64,000 bases of DNA from NCBI GenBank assembly GCA_000720375.1, contig JOAA01000018.1:1-64000 (forward strand). Direction: 5' to 3'. The DNA comes from Rhodococcus rhodnii. Lineage in GTDB: Bacteria > Actinomycetota > Actinomycetes > Mycobacteriales > Pseudonocardiaceae. Below the pieces are notes generated by a model. The model saw only the letters and a list, made by a program, of their open reading frames with translations. It had not been told where the DNA came from and did no database searches. Made by a program: the position numbers and the translations under genes. Shown here one piece after another: positions 43,432 through 52,742 of this stretch; position 1 is the stretch's first letter; the number at the start of each line of letters is the position of its first letter.

Positions 43432-44892
43432 TTAGTCCTCGCGACGGCGACGGCGACGGGGCGTATCCCCCGACGAGCCGTATGCGGCCAGGAGTTCGTT
43501 CACTGATTTGCCCTCCGCGTGCGAACCTGAAGGCTGAGCTGGAGCTGCGGGCTTCGCGTGACTTCCGGATGCCTGCTGTTGCTGGCGTGCCTGGTACGTC
43601 TCCTGCCACGAAGGCGCGTCGTCCGGCTTGCGGCGTCGCCCGCCACCGGAGGCCTCGGCGGCCGGAGCTTCCGGTGCACGCCGACGCCCGCCGGTCTCCT
43701 CAGCAGCGGGAGGCACCTGGACAACGCGGGTCGAAGGCTCGGGCTTACGCACCGGAGGCGGCGGAGGTGGAGGCTCGGGCGTACGAACGACGGGCCGCTG
43801 AACAGTTGGTTCCGCGGGCTCCGGCAGCGGCTGGATCTGCGTCGGTGACTCCGGCTCCGGGCGCTGCATGGGCTGAGCCACCGGGTTCATCATCGGCTGA
43901 CTCGGCTGGGCCACCGGGTTCATCATTGGCTGGCTGGGCTGAGCGGCTGGGCGCATCATCGGCTGGCTGGGCTGGGGCTCGGGTCGCTTCGGTGGCCGCG
44001 GCGGACGACCTGCCTGCTGCCGGGGTGGCGGGGGCGTGTTGGTGCGCTCCCACGACGGCGTCCAGTTCGGGTCGATGCCCTCACCCAGGCTGTTGGCCGA
44101 GTCTCCGGCTACCGGCTGGTGGTACGGGTTGTCCCGGCTCACCGGCGTCACCGGGTCCCACCAGCCGGAACCTGGGTTGCTGGGATCGTCCCGGCGGGGC
44201 TGGCGGATCTGCACCTGGCGCTCCGCGGGCTCGCGCGGCGGGCGTTGTGGTTGCGGCCGCGGGGGTTGTGGCCGGGCGTTGCCGCCACGCGGGCGGTCGG
44301 GCACGCGGTCGATCAGTTCGGTCTGCGGCTCGCCGGGAATGATCACCGGCTGCTGCTTCGCGGACGGGTTCAGGCGTTTCACCATCTGGCCCTGCTGCGG
44401 CAACTGGTGCGCCTCGTCGGGCAACGAGCGCATCCGGGTCGCCTGCGCCTGCAGGGCGAACCGTTCGACCAGCACCTCGCCGCCGAGCAACGTCTGCAGG
44501 GTTTCCCTGAGCTGGCCCAGTTCGGTACGCAGGGCTTCGATGTCCGCCCTGGACTGCTCCTCGGCCTTGCGCTTGGCCTCAGCTTCCAGTTCCAGCTCGA
44601 ACTCGCGCCGCGCGGCGATCTCCCGCTCGAGTTCTAGCTCATAGATCGCCTGCATACTTTTGGCGTCATCGGTCTTGTCGGCCACCTGACGGCGGAACCG
44701 CGCGGCCAGGAACGCACCGACTAAAGCGGCCCACAACGCGGCCAAGATGCCCATTTTGAGGAATCGGGCGTCGTCGGTGAGCACCAGGATCAGCGTCGCG
44801 CCGAGTACCAGGACCAGCGCACCACCCAGCAAGAGCCGAGCCGTGCTCGGCACCCTGCTGGAGTCGCGCGTCGAGGCGGCACGGCCGGACAT
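43432..44892 (-). CDS. DUF6779-type membrane protein with coiled coil and Pro-rich tail
   Basis: A 486-residue protein. Two membrane helices at about residues 20-40 and 46-66; a charged coiled coil at about 75-135 (ELELEREIAARREFELELEAEAKRKAEEQ pattern in part); then a long Pro/Gln/Arg-rich disordered region with repeated QPSQPMM[NR]P[VA]A units. The tail ends in RRRRRRED. Homologues sit between folK-type and pan genes in mycobacteria (Rv3604c position). Role unknown; the cytoplasmic coiled coil suggests a scaffold at the membrane. Confidence 0.8.
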   Translation of the reverse strand: MSGRAASTRDSSRVPSTARLLLGGALVLVLGATLILVLTDDARFLKMGILAALWAALVGAFLAARFRRQVADKTDDAKSMQAIYELELEREIAARREFELELEAEAKRKAEEQSRADIEALRTELGQLRETLQTLLGGEVLVERFALQAQATRMRSLPDEAHQLPQQGQMVKRLNPSAKQQPVIIPGEPQTELIDRVPDRPRGGNARPQPPRPQPQRPPREPAERQVQIRQPRRDDPSNPGSGWWDPVTPVSRDNPYHQPVAGDSANSLGEGIDPNWTPSWERTNTPPPPRQQAGRPPRPPKRPEPQPSQPMMRPAAQPSQPMMNPVAQPSQPMMNPVAQPMQRPEPESPTQIQPLPEPAEPTVQRPVVRTPEPPPPPPPVRKPEPSTRVVQVPPAAEETGGRRRAPEAPAAEASGGGRRRKPDDAPSWQETYQARQQQQASGSHAKPAAPAQPSGSHAEGKSVNELLAAYGSSGDTPRRRRRRED

Positions 44893-44971
44893 GCCTAACA
44901 CCGTACCCGTCAGTTATCGGTCCGAGACCTGCTCGTGGCCGGACGTGCGTTAAATCCACGCTTTGCATCGA

Positions 44972-45430
44972 TCAACGGTCGTCCGGCTCCTTCGGTTCAT
45001 CCGGCGTCTTGAGACAGTGCTCCAGCCACAGACCCGCCGCGATCAGGGCGGCCGAACACACCGCGCCGATGACCGCACTGGAGGTGTCGTTCGACGCGGC
45101 GACTATCTCCCCCCGTTTGGGAAAGACGTAGACCAGCACGCCGATCCACGCGCCGAGCATGATCGCGCCGAGCACAGAGGACGCCTTGGCCAGCGCGACC
45201 GCGCGGGCCGCGGTCAGCGCTTGGACGGGTTTTCCCGGCTTGGTCCCACGGATTCGTGACCGCAGTGAGAAACCCAACACCACGTCGACGATCGCGATGA
45301 CGACGAGCGTGACGCCGGCCAATGTGGGCAACGGCGGCAGCGAGCCGTACGCCGACTGCATGATCAGATACAGCACGACCGCGGCGAGCAGCCCTGCGAT
45401 GACCAGGTCACGTGGCCTGGTGAACCTCAC
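44972..45430 (-). CDS. DUF3180 membrane protein
   Basis: A 152-residue membrane protein with four hydrophobic segments: about residues 8-28, 36-57, 80-105 and 115-137. It belongs to the DUF3180 family found next to folK in actinobacteria. Its start overlaps the folK stop by four bases. Function not known. Confidence 0.85.
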   Translation of the reverse strand: MRFTRPRDLVIAGLLAAVVLYLIMQSAYGSLPPLPTLAGVTLVVIAIVDVVLGFSLRSRIRGTKPGKPVQALTAARAVALAKASSVLGAIMLGAWIGVLVYVFPKRGEIVAASNDTSSAVIGAVCSAALIAAGLWLEHCLKTPDEPKEPDDR

Positions 45431-45927
45431 ACTGCCTCCAGCTTGAGATCGTCACGGCGCCGCACGCCCTCATCCCCCTGTTTTGGATATCCCAGGGCCG
45501 CCACCAGGTCGGCGATCGGGCCGTGTCCCGGCAGCTCGGCGTCCGGCTGCAACTCCAGCCACGGCACCAGGACGAACGCGCGCTCGTGCGCTCGCGGATG
45601 CGGCAGTTCCAGCCGCGGATCGGTGCTCGTGACGCCCGTGACGGTAATCACGTCCACGTCGAGCGATCGTGGGCCCCACCGGACTTCTCGGACACGCCCG
45701 GCCGCGTTCTCCAGTTCCTGGGCGAGTCGCAGCCAGTCCCATTCGCCGAAGTCCTCACGGGACGCGATCACGATCGCGTTGAGGAAATCGTCCTGATCGG
45801 TCACGCCCCACGGCGCGGTCTCGTACACAGAGGACACGGCCAGCGCGGGCAGTCCGTCCACGGCGGACTGCAAATGAGCGAGCCGGTCGCCCATGTTCGA
45901 GCCGATCGACAGGACGGCCGTGGTCAT
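45427..45927 (-). CDS. folK: HPPK, 7,8-dihydro-6-hydroxymethylpterin pyrophosphokinase
   Basis: A 166-residue HPPK, transferring pyrophosphate to hydroxymethyl-dihydropterin in folate synthesis. [14 protein letters not shown] at the N-terminus, [11 protein letters not shown] ([13 protein letters not shown]) and [17 protein letters not shown]. It overlaps folB upstream and DUF3180 downstream by four bases each, indicating a tightly coupled operon. Confidence 0.95.
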   Translation of the reverse strand: MTTAVLSIGSNMGDRLAHLQSAVDGLPALAVSSVYETAPWGVTDQDDFLNAIVIASREDFGEWDWLRLAQELENAAGRVREVRWGPRSLDVDVITVTGVTSTDPRLELPHPRAHERAFVLVPWLELQPDAELPGHGPIADLVAALGYPKQGDEGVRRRDDLKLEAV

Positions 45928-46286
45928 GCGCGGTCCCGCCGCACAGTGACGGCCACGTCGGCGAATGTCAGCGGGATCGGCGCCGACGGCTTGTGCACGG
46001 TGACCTCGACCGCCGTGACTCGCTCGTCGGTCAGCACGTCGTCGGCGATCTCCCCGGCGACCGATTCGATCAGGTCTCGCGCGGGTCCGGCAATGATCGC
46101 CGCCGCCCGCTCGGCCAGCTCGCCGTAGTGCATCGTCTTCGCGAGGTCGTCGGTTTTGGCGGCCTCGGTCAGGTCGAGCCAGACCGTGATGTCGACGAGG
46201 AAATCCTGGCCGTCACGCTTCTCGTGCTCGAACACACCGTGGTTGCCACGTACCCGCAGCCCGGTGAGCGTGATCCGGTCGCTCAC
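45924..46286 (-). CDS. folB: Dihydroneopterin aldolase
   Basis: A 120-residue Fol[30 protein letters not shown] near the N-terminus, the conserved Lys/Glu residues of the active site, and [12 protein letters not shown] near the C-terminus. The GTG at 46286 overlaps the folP stop by four bases. Confidence 0.94.
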   Translation of the reverse strand: MSDRITLTGLRVRGNHGVFEHEKRDGQDFLVDITVWLDLTEAAKTDDLAKTMHYGELAERAAAIIAGPARDLIESVAGEIADDVLTDERVTAVEVTVHKPSAPIPLTFADVAVTVRRDRA

Positions 46287-47119
46287 GCCCGCCCCCATTC
46301 CGCCACCACACGTACCGCGTCCAACGACCGCATCACGTCATGCACTCGGACACCCCACACGCCCTTCGCGGCGGCCAACGTGGAAATCGCCGCGGTCGCG
46401 TCCTCACGGCCATCCGGTGGGCGCGGCGTGCCGTCCTTGTCTGCCAGCAGCCTGCCGATGAAACGTTTGCGCGACGCCCCGACCAGCACCGGATACCCGA
46501 GGTCCATGAAGACGTCCAAGCCACGCAGCAACGCCCAGTCATGCGGGGCGTGTTTGGCGAATCCCAGGCCCGGGTCGATCACGATCGCGTCCGACGAAAC
46601 GCCTGCGCTCAGCGCCTCGTCGACCCGTTCACAGAGCTCAGCGCGAACCTCGCTGACCACGTCCGTGTAGTTGGCCAGCGAGTTCATGTCCTTGCTGTGG
46701 CCACGCCAGTGCATCAGAATCCACGGCACTCCGGCGTCCGCGACCACCCGCGCCATGGCCTTGTCCGCCAAGCCACCCGACACGTCGTTGACGACCGTCG
46801 CACCCGCGGCCAACGCCGCCTCCGCGACCCGCGCCCGCATGGTGTCCACGCTGATCTGGATCCCGGCCGACGACAGTTCCTTGATCACCGGTTCGATCCG
46901 GCCGATCTCCACCTCGGCGGCGACCCGCTCTGCACCGGGCCTTGTCGACTCGCCGCCGACATCGATCAGGTCCGCGCCGGCATCCCACATCTCATGGGCG
47001 TGCCGCAGCGCGTCGTCCACAGTGAAGTAACGGCCGCCGTCGGAAAAGGAATCCGGGGTCACGTTGAGGACACCCATCACCACGCAGCGGCCAGGATCAG
47101 GCAGCAGCCGGTGCATCAT
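46283..47119 (-). CDS. folP: Dihydropteroate synthase
   Basis: A 278-residue DHPS, joining pterin and para-aminobenzoate; the sulfonamide target. [16 protein letters not shown] and [17 protein letters not shown] are the signature blocks; [20 protein letters not shown] and KRFIGRLL follow. The ATG at 47119 overlaps the folE stop (ATGA). Confidence 0.95.
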   Translation of the reverse strand: MMHRLLPDPGRCVVMGVLNVTPDSFSDGGRYFTVDDALRHAHEMWDAGADLIDVGGESTRPGAERVAAEVEIGRIEPVIKELSSAGIQISVDTMRARVAEAALAAGATVVNDVSGGLADKAMARVVADAGVPWILMHWRGHSKDMNSLANYTDVVSEVRAELCERVDEALSAGVSSDAIVIDPGLGFAKHAPHDWALLRGLDVFMDLGYPVLVGASRKRFIGRLLADKDGTPRPPDGREDATAAISTLAAAKGVWGVRVHDVMRSLDAVRVVAEWGRA

Positions 47120-47727
47120 CGACGCGCCTTGATCAGATCCAGCGCCTCCGCACGCGACGACGCCGAAGTCTTGAACTGCCCACGCACAGCGGACGTCGTA
47201 GTCCGCGCGCCGGGCTTACGAATGCCACGCACCGACATGCACAGATGCTCGGCCTCGACGACCACGATCACCCCACGCGGATCCAACGTCCGCATCAGCG
47301 AATCGGCGACCTGGGAGGTCAACCTCTCCTGCACCTGCGGCCGCCGGGCGAAGGCGTCGACCAGTCTGGCCAATTTGGACAGTCCGGTGACCTTGCCGTG
47401 CTCGTTCGGGATGTAACCGACGTGCGCAACCCCATGGAATGGGAGGAGGTGGTGCTCGCACATGCTGTACATCGGGATATCGGTGACGAGGACCAATTCC
47501 TCGTGGGACTCGTCGAAAGTCTTGGCCAGTACGGCATCCGGGTCCATGTACAACCCGGCGAACATCTCGCGGTACGCACGGGCCACGCGAGCCGGGGTGT
47601 CGGCGAGACCGCCCCGGTCAGGGTCCTCGCCGCACGCCAAAAGCAATTCACGCACGGCCTTCTCGGCGCGTGCCTGGTCGAAAACGGGACGAACGGAGCG
47701 GACGCCGTCCGAAGAGGCGGCACCCAC
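47116..47727 (-). CDS. folE: GTP cyclohydrolase I
   Basis: A 203-residue GTP cyclohydrolase I, opening folate synthesis. [40 protein letters not shown] with the zinc-binding Cys and His, and [16 protein letters not shown]. It starts with GTG, 20 nt after ftsH, so ftsH and the fol genes may be co-transcribed. The order ftsH-folE-folP-folB-folK is as in M. tuberculosis. Confidence 0.95.
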   Translation of the reverse strand: MGAASSDGVRSVRPVFDQARAEKAVRELLLACGEDPDRGGLADTPARVARAYREMFAGLYMDPDAVLAKTFDESHEELVLVTDIPMYSMCEHHLLPFHGVAHVGYIPNEHGKVTGLSKLARLVDAFARRPQVQERLTSQVADSLMRTLDPRGVIVVVEAEHLCMSVRGIRKPGARTTTSAVRGQFKTSASSRAEALDLIKARR

Positions 47728-47747
47728 TCCGTTCTGTGACTCGATGC

Positions 47748-49913
47748 TCAGTTCTTACCGTCCCGGTCGTCCTGCTCCGGCTGCGGCGGCGAGGTCGCCG
47801 GGCGCCAGCCGGGGGGCGCGCCGTAGTTCGGCGGGCCACCAGGCCTGCCCTCGGCAGGCATGTACGGGCCAGGGCTGGCCGGCAAGCCGTTGGGCACCTG
47901 CCCGTTGTTGGCTTCCTTCGGCAGGTCCTTGGCCCCGCCGACGGCACCGACCGGGGTCGGCTCCGGCTCTTCCTGGATCGGCGGCCACGGCTCGCCGCGC
48001 TCCATCGCCAGCTCGCCACGGGTCTTGATCGGCGGCTTGTCGGACGGCACGCGCTCGCCGAAGTCGTTGAACGCGGTGATCCGGGGCCGCTTCTCCACCC
48101 GGGAGAAGATCCGCTCGAGGTCCTTGCGCTGCAAGGTCTCCTTGTCGAGCAGTTCGACCACGAGCTCGTCGAGCACGTCGCGGTAGGTGTTGAGCACCTC
48201 CCACGCCTCGGTGTGCGCCGCCTCGATGAGCTTGCGCACCTCCTCGTCGATCTCGTGCGCGACTTCCAGCGAGTAGTCCACGGCGTGGCCCATCGAGCGG
48301 CCGAGGAACGGATCGCCGTGCTCCTGGCCGTACTTCACGGCACCCAGCCGGGCGCTCATGCCGTACTCGGTGACCATCGCCTTGGCGATCTTGGTGGCCT
48401 GCTCGATGTCCGAGGACGCACCCGTGGTGGGCTCGTGGAAGACGAGCTCCTCGGCCGACCGGCCACCCAGCGCGAACACCAGGCGGGCGATCATCTCCGA
48501 GCGGGTCATCAAGCCCTTGTCGTCCTCGGGGACGACCAACGCGTGCCCACCGGTGCGGCCACGCGGCAGGATCGTCAGCTTGTACACCGGCTCGAGGTCC
48601 GGCATCGCCCACGCGGCCAGCGCGTGCCCACCCTCGTGGTAGGCCGTGATCTTCTTCTCCTTCTCGGAGATGATCCGGCTCTTGCGGGCCGGACCGCCGA
48701 TCACGCGGTCGACCGACTCCTCCAGCGCGGACCCGTCGATCAACGAGCCGTTCTGGCGGGCGGTGAGCAGTGCGGCCTCGTTGAGCACGTTGGCCAGATC
48801 CGCGCCGGACATCCCGACCGTGCGCTTGGCCAGGCTGGCCAGGTCCACGTCCGGAGCCATCGGCTTGCCCTTGGCGTGCACCTCGAGGATCTTGCGACGA
48901 CCGGTCAGGTCCGGTGCGGACACCGGGATCTGGCGGTCGAAGCGGCCAGGCCGCAGCAGCGCCGGGTCGAGGATGTCGGGCCGGTTGGTCGCGGCGATCA
49001 GGATGATCCCGCCGCGCGCGTCGAACCCGTCCATCTCGACGAGCAGCTGGTTCAGGGTCTGCTCGCGCTCGTCGTGGCCACCGCCGAGGCCTGCGCCACG
49101 CTGACGGCCGACGGCGTCGATCTCGTCGACGAAGATGATGCACGGCGCGTTCTGCTTGGCCTGCTCGAACAGGTCGCGAACACGCGAGGCACCGACACCT
49201 ACGAACATCTCGACGAAGTCGGAGCCGGAGATCGTGTAGAACGGCACGCCTGCCTCACCGGCGACGGCCCTGGCGAGCAGGGTCTTACCGGTTCCCGGCG
49301 GCCCGTAGAGCAGCACGCCCTTCGGGATCTTCGCGCCCAGCGCCTGGTAGCGGCCCGGGTTCTGCAGGAAGTCCTTGATCTCGTACAGCTCTTCGACGGC
49401 TTCGTCGGCCCCGGCCACGTCGGCGAACGTGGTCTTGGGCATGTCCTTGGACAACTGCTTGGCCTTGGACTTGCCGAAGTTCATCACCCGGTTCCCGCCG
49501 CCCTGGACGTTGTTCATCATCCAGAGCAACAGCAGGCCGAGCAGTACCAGCGGGATCGCGAACAACAGGATCTGGGTGAAGATCGACTCCTGTGTGACCT
49601 TCGTCTCGAAGTTCACGTTGTTCGTCCGAAGCAGGTTGAACATGTCGTCGCCGGCCTGAGCCGGGAACGACGTCATGATCTGCTTCTGGTTGTTCGCCTT
49701 CGCCGCGTCCTTGAGGACCAGCTTGAGCTGCTGCTCTTTGTCCTCGAACGTCGCGGATTCCACGTTGCCCGTGGTGATCTGGGTGATCGCCTGAGTCGTG
49801 TTCACCTGGGCGAACCCGCGGTCCGAGTCGAGGATCGTGCTGAACGCGAGGTACAGCAGGACCACCGCCAGGATCCAGAGCAGCGGGTTACGGAGCAGTC
49901 GCTTGCGGTCCAT
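47748..49913 (-). CDS. ftsH: ATP-dependent zinc metalloprotease FtsH
   Basis: A 721-residue membrane AAA+ protease. Two membrane helices (about residues 10-28 and 112-134), Walker A GPPGTGKT near 206, second-region homology motif, and zinc site HEGGH near 425. A Pro/Gly-rich cytoplasmic tail of about 100 residues follows the protease domain, typical of actinobacterial FtsH. It degrades misassembled membrane and some soluble proteins. Confidence 0.97.
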   Translation of the reverse strand: MDRKRLLRNPLLWILAVVLLYLAFSTILDSDRGFAQVNTTQAITQITTGNVESATFEDKEQQLKLVLKDAAKANNQKQIMTSFPAQAGDDMFNLLRTNNVNFETKVTQESIFTQILLFAIPLVLLGLLLLWMMNNVQGGGNRVMNFGKSKAKQLSKDMPKTTFADVAGADEAVEELYEIKDFLQNPGRYQALGAKIPKGVLLYGPPGTGKTLLARAVAGEAGVPFYTISGSDFVEMFVGVGASRVRDLFEQAKQNAPCIIFVDEIDAVGRQRGAGLGGGHDEREQTLNQLLVEMDGFDARGGIILIAATNRPDILDPALLRPGRFDRQIPVSAPDLTGRRKILEVHAKGKPMAPDVDLASLAKRTVGMSGADLANVLNEAALLTARQNGSLIDGSALEESVDRVIGGPARKSRIISEKEKKITAYHEGGHALAAWAMPDLEPVYKLTILPRGRTGGHALVVPEDDKGLMTRSEMIARLVFALGGRSAEELVFHEPTTGASSDIEQATKIAKAMVTEYGMSARLGAVKYGQEHGDPFLGRSMGHAVDYSLEVAHEIDEEVRKLIEAAHTEAWEVLNTYRDVLDELVVELLDKETLQRKDLERIFSRVEKRPRITAFNDFGERVPSDKPPIKTRGELAMERGEPWPPIQEEPEPTPVGAVGGAKDLPKEANNGQVPNGLPASPGPYMPAEGRPGGPPNYGAPPGWRPATSPPQPEQDDRDGKN

Positions 49914-50123
49914 TCACTTACGGCCGCCGGGCGGCCTCGACCCTCCCTGACTTGCATTTCGGGTAGTGAGCCCCACTACCCGGCCGGCGGGGCAATCCGG
50001 TCCATCCAGCGTACCGCCCACTTCCAGCGCTTCACGCGCCAAGTGACTGAGGGTAGCTCGTCACGGCGGTTCCGCGCTGGACTGAAACTGATAACGGGTG
50101 AATTCCCCTGTTCGGTTCCCGAC

Positions 50124-50147
50124 CATCCTGAGGGGTTCCTCAGGATG
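50124..50147 (-). terminator. Hairpin containing the hpt stop codon
   Basis: CATCCTGAGG (50124-50133) and CCTCAGGATG (50138-50147) form a perfect 10-bp stem with a 4-nt loop. The hpt TGA (50140-50142) is inside one arm. No T-tract follows, so it could also modulate transcript stability between hpt and ftsH. Confidence 0.55.
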
Positions 50148-50694
50148 AGTAGACGGCCGGTTCGAGCGTGCCGATATAAGGCAGGTCGCGGTAGCGCTCG
50201 GCGTAGTCCAGGCCGTATCCGACGACGAATTCGTTCGGGATCTCGAAGCCGACGTACTCGACCGGGACGTCCACCTTGACCGCCTCCGGCTTGCGCAGCA
50301 GCGTGCAAACCCGCAGCGTGGCGGGGCCGCGCGAGGCCAGGTTCTTCAGCAGCCACGACAGCGTCAGTCCGGAGTCGATGATGTCCTCGACGATCAGCAC
50401 GTCCCGGCCGGCGATGTCGCGGTCGAGGTCCTTCAAGATCCGCACGACACCGGAGCTGGACGTGGCCGAGCCGTATGAGCTGACGGCCATGAATTCCAGT
50501 TGGACGGGCACGGGCAGGGCACGCGCGAGGTCCGTCATGAACATCACTGCGCCTTTGAGCACACCGACGAGAACAAGGTCCTGCCGGGCGCCGCCAGCCG
50601 GATAGTCCTCGGCTATCTGCTTGGCGAGTTCGGCGATCTTCTCGTTGATCTCTTGCTCGGTGATCAGCACAGAGGCGATGTCGCCGTCGTACAC
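50140..50694 (-). CDS. hpt: Hypoxanthine phosphoribosyltransferase
   Basis: A 184-residue purine-salvage enzyme. PRPP-binding motif [36 protein letters not shown] near the N-terminus, and [18 protein letters not shown] at the C-terminus. It starts with GTG 36 nt after tilS, as in the widely conserved tilS-hpt-ftsH order. Confidence 0.95.
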   Translation of the reverse strand: MYDGDIASVLITEQEINEKIAELAKQIAEDYPAGGARQDLVLVGVLKGAVMFMTDLARALPVPVQLEFMAVSSYGSATSSSGVVRILKDLDRDIAGRDVLIVEDIIDSGLTLSWLLKNLASRGPATLRVCTLLRKPEAVKVDVPVEYVGFEIPNEFVVGYGLDYAERYRDLPYIGTLEPAVYSS

Positions 50695-50730
50695 GCCTGC
50701 TCCCTCTCGAGATTGAACTGTGGCCTCTTC

Positions 50731-51657
50731 TTACTGGCCGGGCGGTTGCACGCAGAGCCTCCCATGCGCGCGGCACGCCACAAAGCCGCCTGGCAGCCAG
50801 ACGCCACCCTGACCACGCCATTCACCCACCAGAGCGTCGACCGAACGCAGATGACCGTCGGTGAGTTCGGGCACTCCGGCGGCGATGAGCCAGCTTCGGA
50901 TGACCCGCCTGCGCAGCGCGGGCGGATGCGGCCGCAGGTCCGCCACCAGCATGTTCTCGTTGCCCTGGCGGATCTTCGCGGCGAGTGCGTCCAGTGCGTC
51001 GAGGTCCTCGCGGAGTTGATCAGCGGTCCGGGCGAGGGCTGCGGCGACGCCACCTTGCAGAACCTCCTCCATGAGGGGGATCACGTCATGCCTGAGACGC
51101 ACGCGCGCGAACGCCGGGTCGCTGTTGTGCGGATCGGACCACGGTTCGAGCCCGAGTTCCGCGCAAGCCGCCAGCGTGACCGTCCGGCGGATCTTCAGCA
51201 GCGGCCGTCCCCATGGCGGGTCGTACGCCCGCATGCCGGCGATCGACCGTGGGCCAGATCCCCGGCCGAGTCCGAGAAGGACGGTCTCGGCCTGGTCGTC
51301 GAGGGTGTGGCCGAGCAGGATCAGGCCGTTGTGCGCGTTTTTGAGCGCCTGGTAGCGCACCCGTCTGGCCGCGGCCTCCATGCCACCGCGGCCGGTCACG
51401 TCGACCTTGATGATCTTAGACTGGATGTCCCGGGTCTTGAGCTGGCCCGCGGCCCGCTCGGCGGTTCCGGCCGAGCCGTCCTGCAGGCCGTGATCGACGA
51501 TCAAGGCCGTGACATCGGTCAGCATCGCCGTGGCCGCGGCGAGGGCGAGCGAGTCGGCGCCACCGGAGACCGCGACGGCGACCGGGCCGGATGGTGTTGT
51601 GCTCAGCAGATCCTTGACGGCCTTGCGAACGGTCAGGGTCGCACTCGACGAAGCCAT
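50731..51657 (-). CDS. tilS: tRNA(Ile)-lysidine synthetase TilS
   Basis: A 308-residue TilS that modifies the CAU anticodon of tRNA-Ile with lysine. PP-loop SGGADSLALA near residue 30, LGHTLDDQAETVLLGLGRGSG, and RP.LKIRR (GRPLLKIRRTVT). The short form without the C-terminal domain is normal for actinobacteria. The ATG at 51657 lies within the end of the upstream DUF2342 gene (25-nt overlap). Confidence 0.93.
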   Translation of the reverse strand: MASSSATLTVRKAVKDLLSTTPSGPVAVAVSGGADSLALAAATAMLTDVTALIVDHGLQDGSAGTAERAAGQLKTRDIQSKIIKVDVTGRGGMEAAARRVRYQALKNAHNGLILLGHTLDDQAETVLLGLGRGSGPRSIAGMRAYDPPWGRPLLKIRRTVTLAACAELGLEPWSDPHNSDPAFARVRLRHDVIPLMEEVLQGGVAAALARTADQLREDLDALDALAAKIRQGNENMLVADLRPHPPALRRRVIRSWLIAAGVPELTDGHLRSVDALVGEWRGQGGVWLPGGFVACRAHGRLCVQPPGQ

Positions 51658-52694
51658 GCGTCCGGGTCCGTGATCTCCGAGCGGAGCGGCAGCGTCTCGG
51701 CGGACGTCCACACCGCGTTGAAACCGGCCATCCCGGCCTGGTCGACGACGTGCTTGGTGAACTTGGCGCCCGCGGCGTACTGCTTGACCTTGGCGTCCAC
51801 CCCGAGCAGCGTGCGCAGCACCCGGTCGAGCAGGCCGCCGCCCCGGCGGCGCTCGGTGAACCGGCTGCGGATGACCTCGACGGTCGGCACGACCGACGGG
51901 CCGACCGCGTCCATCACGAAGTCCGCGTGCCCTTCGAGCAACGTGGACAGTGCGATGAGCCGGTCGAACACCTCACGTTGTTCGCTGGACTGCAGCAGTT
52001 CCATCAACGTGACCGGTCCGGCGGAGGCGTCCGGGTCGAGCGACCGGCGGCGCGCCTCTTTGATCACGTCAGGGAACCGGTTGAGCGCGCTGGCGGCACT
52101 GTCGTCCATTCCGGACAGGAACTTGCGGACCTGGCCGGAGAAGTAGTCCTTGAGCCAAGGCACGGCGGTGAACTGCAGCCGGTGCGTGCACTCGTGCAGA
52201 CAGACCCACATCCGGAAATCGCCGGCCGGGACGTCCAGAGCCCGTTGCGCGCCAATGATGTTGGGCGCGACGAGCAGCAGACGGCCGTCGTTGAACGGGT
52301 CGTACTGGCCGAGCACGCGCGCACCGAGGAAAGCCAGCACCATGCCGGCCTGAACCCCGGCGCTGCCGGACATCACGGCGCCGACCGGGCCGGAATACGC
52401 CCGTGGCAGAGCGCCTTCGGTCAGGACCTCAAGGCCTTCGGCAGCGGCCCGGATCCAGCCAGGCCGGTCGACGACCTCGCCGGGTGGCAGCGCAAGCCCG
52501 TGGCCGAGCCCGGTGAGCTCGCGAACGTGCCCTTCGGCGACATCGGTGGCGTCTCGCAGGTCACGGACGGTGGCCTCCGCCTCCGCCATCGGAACGTCGG
52601 GTCCACGCCGCACCAGGCGTTGCCCGGTCGAGATGGCCAGTGACCAGTCGACCGGCGAGGACGCACCCCGCTTGAACTCCGTCGCCGCTTCCAC
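51633..52694 (-). CDS. DUF2342 zinc-metalloprotein (F420-biosynthesis-associated annotation)
   Basis: A 353-residue protein of the DUF2342 family. The segment LHECTHRLQFTAVPWL carries a HExxH zinc motif, and a distal Glu in LLEGHADFVMDAVG likely completes the site. Family members lie next to tilS in most actinobacteria and have been labelled 'coenzyme F420 biosynthesis-associated', without a proven activity. It starts with GTG 48 nt after dacB. Confidence 0.85.
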   Translation of the reverse strand: MEAATEFKRGASSPVDWSLAISTGQRLVRRGPDVPMAEAEATVRDLRDATDVAEGHVRELTGLGHGLALPPGEVVDRPGWIRAAAEGLEVLTEGALPRAYSGPVGAVMSGSAGVQAGMVLAFLGARVLGQYDPFNDGRLLLVAPNIIGAQRALDVPAGDFRMWVCLHECTHRLQFTAVPWLKDYFSGQVRKFLSGMDDSAASALNRFPDVIKEARRRSLDPDASAGPVTLMELLQSSEQREVFDRLIALSTLLEGHADFVMDAVGPSVVPTVEVIRSRFTERRRGGGLLDRVLRTLLGVDAKVKQYAAGAKFTKHVVDQAGMAGFNAVWTSAETLPLRSEITDPDAWLRRVRP

Positions 52695-52742
52695 AACACC
52701 GACGCTACCTGAGCATTTGCGCTCTGTGTGATTGCGTGCTCA

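Noticed and set aside
47670..50279. 869-residue plus-strand frame opposite ftsH
   Set aside because: Antisense shadow of ftsH, which has every family motif.
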